From assembly GCA_017619255.1 (NCBI GenBank), contig JAFZSS010000015.1:1-9086 (forward strand): a DNA stretch of 9,086 bases. Reading direction: 5' to 3'. Of this stretch, positions 6,948-9,086 are shown in pieces. The position numbers and the translations under genes are program-made. Each line of letters starts with the position of its first letter. The stretch's first letter is position 1. The notes under the pieces are model-generated. The model had not been told where the DNA came from, did no database searches, and was given only the letters and a program-made list of their open reading frames with translations. Source of the DNA: Muribaculaceae bacterium. GTDB lineage: Bacteria; Bacteroidota; Bacteroidia; Bacteroidales; Muribaculaceae.

Positions 6948-7045
6948 GTTGCGATAGGTCATAGCACCCATCCTTTTTTAGACTTTATGCATGGTTCATC
7001 CTTGCATATTCAGACAGGCTGAGCGCCTTAGAAAGCTATCGCAAC
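6948..7045. repeat. Nested inverted repeat in the 263-base intergenic gap
   Basis: GTTGCGATAG (6948-6957) and CTATCGCAAC (7036-7045) are perfect 10-base inverted copies enclosing 78 bases. Near the middle lies a smaller hairpin, TATGCATGG (6986-6994) against CCTTGCATA (7000-7008), with one mismatch and a 5-base loop. The element begins directly after the terminator T-run and ends about 40 bases before the promoter of the next gene, so it is outside both predicted transcripts. It could be a small RNA, a protein-binding site or the remnant of a small repeat element. I see no coding sequence in the gap. Confidence 0.5.
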
Positions 7046-7084
7046 TTGAGGGGAATGGTTTTTCACATCTTTTAGGGAGAAAAG

Positions 7085-7116
7085 GTTGCGGGGGTGGAAG
7101 ATTGTGTGTAACTTTG
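7085..7116 (+). promoter_or_regulatory. Promoter of the NTPase-CYTH gene
   Basis: GTTG (7085-7088, 3 of 4 to the -33 element) is followed after 20 nt by TAACTTTG (7109-7116), a perfect -7 match. The predicted start is near 7123, giving a ~33-nt leader before the ATG at 7156. The promoter lies inside the longer open reading frame that begins at 6991. A transcript from here could not encode that extension, which decides the start codon. Confidence 0.65.
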
Positions 7117-7155
7117 GCTTTCTTTTGTGAAACCGACATTATCATTAACAAGACA

Positions 7156-8253
7156 ATGACTGATAAGATCACGAATAAAATCACTAAGATTGTGTTGACC
7201 GGCGGCCCTTGCGCCGGCAAGACGACGGCTATGGCCAGGATCATTGAGCACTTCAGCAGCCTGGGTTTCCAGGTTTTCGCCATTCCCGAGGTGCCCACTA
7301 TGTTCAGCAGCGCCGGCATCAACTACCTGACACAAAACAAGGCCCTGTTCTTTGAGGCCGAGAAATCGACGCTTAACATCCAGCTGGCACTCGAAGACCA
7401 TTTCGCCAAGATGGCCGCCCAGTGCAGCAAGCCCGTGCTCATCGTGTGCGACCGCGGCACGATGGACATCAGCGCCTATGTCTCGCCCGAGTTGTGGGAA
7501 GCTTTGACCGAGGAGATGGGCACCAACACCGTAAAACTGCGCGACGCCCGCTACGAGGCCATCCTGCACATGGTGACGGCCGCCGCCGGTGCCGAGCAGT
7601 TCTACACCAACGAGAACAACAAATTCCGCAGCGAGGATGTGGAGCTGGCGCGCGAACTCGACCGCAAGGTGCTGAGCGCCTGGACAGGTCATCCCCACCT
7701 GAGGGTTATCGGCAACCAGACCGACTTTGACGACAAGCTGCGCCAGGTGCTGAACGAGATTTCGACCGTGCTTGGCGTTCCTAGCCCCATCGAGCAGGAG
7801 CGCAAATATATCGTCAAGGTCACGGGCGATATTCCCGAATTTACCGAGAGCGAGATCACGCAGACCTACCTGCTGAGCGAGCCCGGTACCGAGATGCGTG
7901 TGCGCAAGCGCGGCTGGCAGGGCAGTTATGTCTATTTCCAGACCATCAAGAAGACCGTCAGTAGTGACAAGCAGATCGAAACCGAGCGCCGCATCACTGC
8001 CCAGCAGTATGTGGACTTGCTGCAGATTGCCGACCCCAACCGCAAGCCCATCAGCAAGATGCGCAAGTGCTTTGTGTGGAAAAACCGCTACTTCGAGCTC
8101 GACACCTACATCGAGCCCAAACTGGGCATGCAGATCCTGGAGCTTGAAGGCATCAAGGAAGGCGACGAGGTTGAAATGCCCCCGTTCATCAAGATCGTCG
8201 AGGACATCACCGGCAACGAGAAGTATTACAACTACCAGCTGTCGCTGAGATAA
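7156..8253 (+). CDS. P-loop NTPase (AAA_28/NadR-like) fused to a CYTH triphosphate-binding domain
   Basis: This is a 365-residue cytosolic two-domain protein. Residues 9-205 form a P-loop NTPase/kinase-like domain: beta strand KIVLT, Walker A GGPCAGKTT (16-24), a PEVPT segment (44-48), and a Walker B-like strand VLIVCDRGTMD (94-104). This resembles the AAA_28 family, which is related to NadR-type kinases. Residues 211-360 form a CYTH domain, opened by the hallmark ExExK motif (EQERK, 213-217). It continues with basic strands (MRVRKRG 247-253, TERRI 276-280, KMRKCFVWKNRYFELD 301-316) and the acidic LELEG (328-332). CYTH tunnels bind triphosphates with divalent metal and act as triphosphatases or cyclases. 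The substrate here is unknown. The start at 7156 is preferred over the upstream ATG at 6991 because a good promoter and low-complexity, non-domain sequence fill the extra 55 codons. It is transcribed alone, facing a convergent operon. Confidence 0.88.
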   Translation: MTDKITNKITKIVLTGGPCAGKTTAMARIIEHFSSLGFQVFAIPEVPTMFSSAGINYLTQNKALFFEAEKSTLNIQLALEDHFAKMAAQCSKPVLIVCDRGTMDISAYVSPELWEALTEEMGTNTVKLRDARYEAILHMVTAAAGAEQFYTNENNKFRSEDVELARELDRKVLSAWTGHPHLRVIGNQTDFDDKLRQVLNEISTVLGVPSPIEQERKYIVKVTGDIPEFTESEITQTYLLSEPGTEMRVRKRGWQGSYVYFQTIKKTVSSDKQIETERRITAQQYVDLLQIADPNRKPISKMRKCFVWKNRYFELDTYIEPKLGMQILELEGIKEGDEVEMPPFIKIVEDITGNEKYYNYQLSLR

Positions 8254-8269
8254 GAGATACCCAATTCTT

Positions 8270-8290
8270 TAAACTCTAAACCCTAAACTT
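8270..8290 (+). repeat. Three tandem TAAACYY heptamers
   Basis: TAAACTC, TAAACCC and TAAACTT follow one another directly at 8270-8276, 8277-8283 and 8284-8290, between the stop codon of the NTPase-CYTH gene and the long terminator hairpin. The last unit overlaps the hairpin's left arm by two bases. No function is evident. Confidence 0.7.
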
Positions 8291-8344
8291 TAGAAACAAC
8301 AATCCCCTCAAGGCACAGGCTTTGAGGGGATTGTTGTTTCTAAA
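8289..8344. terminator. Bidirectional terminator, 23-bp perfect hairpin between convergent genes
   Basis: Positions 8289-8311 and 8322-8344 are exact inverted copies around a 10-base loop. The core is AATCCCCTCAA/TTGAGGGGATT and the outer ends are T/A-rich, so either strand gives a stem ending in a TTTCTAAA-type tail. It fills most of the space between the stop codons of two genes that point at each other (8253 and 8351), the expected place for a shared terminator. The stem is unusually long for this role. Confidence 0.85.
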
Positions 8345-8350
8345 TTCCAA

Positions 8351-8887
8351 TTAGTTGGCTTTATACTTGTAGATGTCCACGAGCTTCATGTCGAAGATGA
8401 GGCAGCTGTAGGGCACGAGCACCTCACTCCTCATGCTGGAGCCATAACCCTGCTGATAAGGGATGATGATCGTGCAGCTGTCGCCCACATGCATGTGGGT
8501 GAGCGCAATCATCCACCCCTCGACATTCTGACTGATCACCGCGCGATAGATACTATCGGCCGGAGAAGTCAGGTTGTAAGACGAGTCCACTGCCGTGTCG
8601 TCATACAGGCGCAAACGATATTTCACATCAACGGTCGAGCTGATGAGCGGCTTGAGGTTGTCCTTGGTTAGCATCGTGTCGTTGTGCCAACGCATCAACA
8701 CTTTGGCCGAAGGATCCCACGACGCAGTGATCTGGGTATACTGACCAGATGATGCCTGACGCTGGAACCATTCGTCATTCTTCTCTCGCCAATCCTTGTA
8801 CTCGTCATACACATTCTTGCCCAGACAGGAGTCGAGCATGGTGATGGCCACGACAGCCAAGATAACCGTATAGAAAAACTTCTTCAT
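8351..8887 (-). CDS. FKBP-type peptidyl-prolyl cis-trans isomerase lipoprotein
   Basis: This is a 178-residue envelope lipoprotein. The signal is MKKFFYTVILAVVAITMLDSC, with lipidated Cys21; Asp at -2 makes the lipobox slightly atypical. Residues 22-83 are a charged linker (DEYKDWREKNDEW). An FKBP fold follows at about 84-173: VDVKYRLRLYDD, the AVDSS loop (99-103), VEGWMIALTHMHVGDSCTI (122-140), IPYQQGYG (142-149) and LIFDMKLVDI (163-172). These match the FKBP pattern VxGWxxALxxMxxGD...IPxxxxYG...LxFDVxLxxI. It would assist proline isomerisation of proteins in the periplasm. Some active-site positions of classical FKBPs are altered (V for F in the FDSS loop), so catalytic activity is not assured. 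Its start is 12 bases from the stop codon of glycyl-tRNA synthetase on the same strand, so it is probably the downstream gene of that operon. Confidence 0.88.
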   Translation of the reverse strand: MKKFFYTVILAVVAITMLDSCLGKNVYDEYKDWREKNDEWFQRQASSGQYTQITASWDPSAKVLMRWHNDTMLTKDNLKPLISSTVDVKYRLRLYDDTAVDSSYNLTSPADSIYRAVISQNVEGWMIALTHMHVGDSCTIIIPYQQGYGSSMRSEVLVPYSCLIFDMKLVDIYKYKAN

Positions 8888-8899
8888 TGTCTTTGTGAT

Positions 8900-9086
8900 T
8901 TACATTAGTTTGCGGAGGACATTGTTCAGGCTGCACTCGCGGGCAAGGATGGCGGGCAGGTCAGCGATGGCGACGCGCTCCTGCTGCATGGTGTCGCGGT
9001 CACGCACGGTCACGGTGCCGGTGGGCTCGGTGTCGAAATCCACGCAGATGGCGAAGGGAGTGCCGATCTCGTCCTGGCGGCGGTAG
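8900..9086 (-). CDS. glyQS: Glycyl-tRNA synthetase, C-terminal end (partial)
   Basis: The last 62 codons read [18 protein letters not shown], followed by a [13 protein letters not shown] segment, and end LRKLM-stop. This is the anticodon-binding C-terminal domain of the single-chain (alpha-2) class II glycyl-tRNA synthetase, which charges tRNA-Gly with glycine in the cytosol. The signatures DEIGTPF, VDFD and TVTVRDRD are very characteristic of this enzyme. The catalytic domain and start codon lie beyond the right edge, so this is a window truncation rather than a broken gene. The enzyme type, rather than the alpha/beta heterotetramer, is usual in Bacteroidetes. The FKBP lipoprotein gene follows after 12 bases. 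Confidence 0.93.
   Translation of the reverse strand, partial: YRRQDEIGTPFAICVDFDTEPTGTVTVRDRDTMQQERVAIADLPAILARECSLNNVLRKLM

Noticed and set aside
6948..7045. Riboswitch upstream of the NTPase-CYTH gene
   Set aside because: The structured segment lies upstream of the predicted promoter, so it would not be in that gene's leader, and it matches no riboswitch core I know.
6991..7155. N-terminal extension of the NTPase-CYTH frame (MVHPCIF...)
   Set aside because: It contains a consensus promoter and an inverted-repeat arm, has no family similarity, and the domain starts naturally after the ATG at 7156.
8270..8290. Telomere-type repeat suggesting a eukaryotic or linear-replicon end
   Set aside because: There are only three imperfect units, flanked on both sides by ordinary bacterial genes and a terminator.
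8895..9086. Plus-strand open frame at the right edge
   Set aside because: The opposite strand encodes the unmistakable C-terminus of glycyl-tRNA synthetase.
1..9086. CRISPR arrays, tRNA genes, transposases, phage or defence genes
   Set aside because: No regularly spaced direct repeats, tRNA cloverleaf sequences or mobile-element proteins were seen in any part of the window.

Overview
The window looks like chromosomal DNA of a gut- or rumen-type Bacteroidales bacterium (Prevotellaceae/Muribaculaceae-like; the rank is my inference). Four points support this. Bacteroidetes-type promoters (-33 TTTG, about 19 nt, -7 TAnnTTTG) occur repeatedly. Starts lack clear Shine-Dalgarno sequences. Several genes encode short lipoprotein signal peptides. 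The protein families (DUF1460, a large secreted amylase with C-terminal dockerin-like repeats, cytidylate kinase-like protein, P-loop/CYTH fusion, single-chain GlyRS next to an FKBP lipoprotein) are typical of that phylum.

Layout from left to right. Positions 1-323 hold no protein gene. They contain a perfect leftward promoter (148-178), a GC-rich leader hairpin and a boxA-like element (99-111), which together look like an rRNA-operon leader whose rRNA lies beyond the left edge, and also the terminator (223-262) of the next gene. A DUF1460 lipoprotein (324-1217) and a 1346-residue GH13 alpha-amylase (1406-5446) follow, both leftward and each with its own promoter and terminator. The amylase starts divergently from a rightward pair: an unrecognised small lipoprotein (5616-6227) and a cytidylate kinase-like protein (6248-6892), which end at a clear terminator (6916-6943). 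A 263-base gap then holds a nested inverted repeat and a promoter. It precedes a P-loop NTPase-CYTH fusion (7156-8253), whose start I place 55 codons downstream of the longest reading frame's start. A 23-bp perfect hairpin separates it from a convergent leftward pair: an FKBP-type lipoprotein (8351-8887) and the 3' end of glycyl-tRNA synthetase (8900-9086), 12 bases apart.

The genes do not form one pathway. The amylase is a stand-alone extracellular or periplasmic starch enzyme with no susC/susD partners in view. DUF1460 is a predicted cell-wall amidase. The rightward units carry nucleotide and phosphate-transfer enzymes, and the right edge is a translation/folding pair. The points most worth a second look are the dockerin-tailed multi-CBM amylase, the unassigned region before its dockerin, the putative rRNA leader, the structured gap at 6948-7045, and the NTPase-CYTH fusion.
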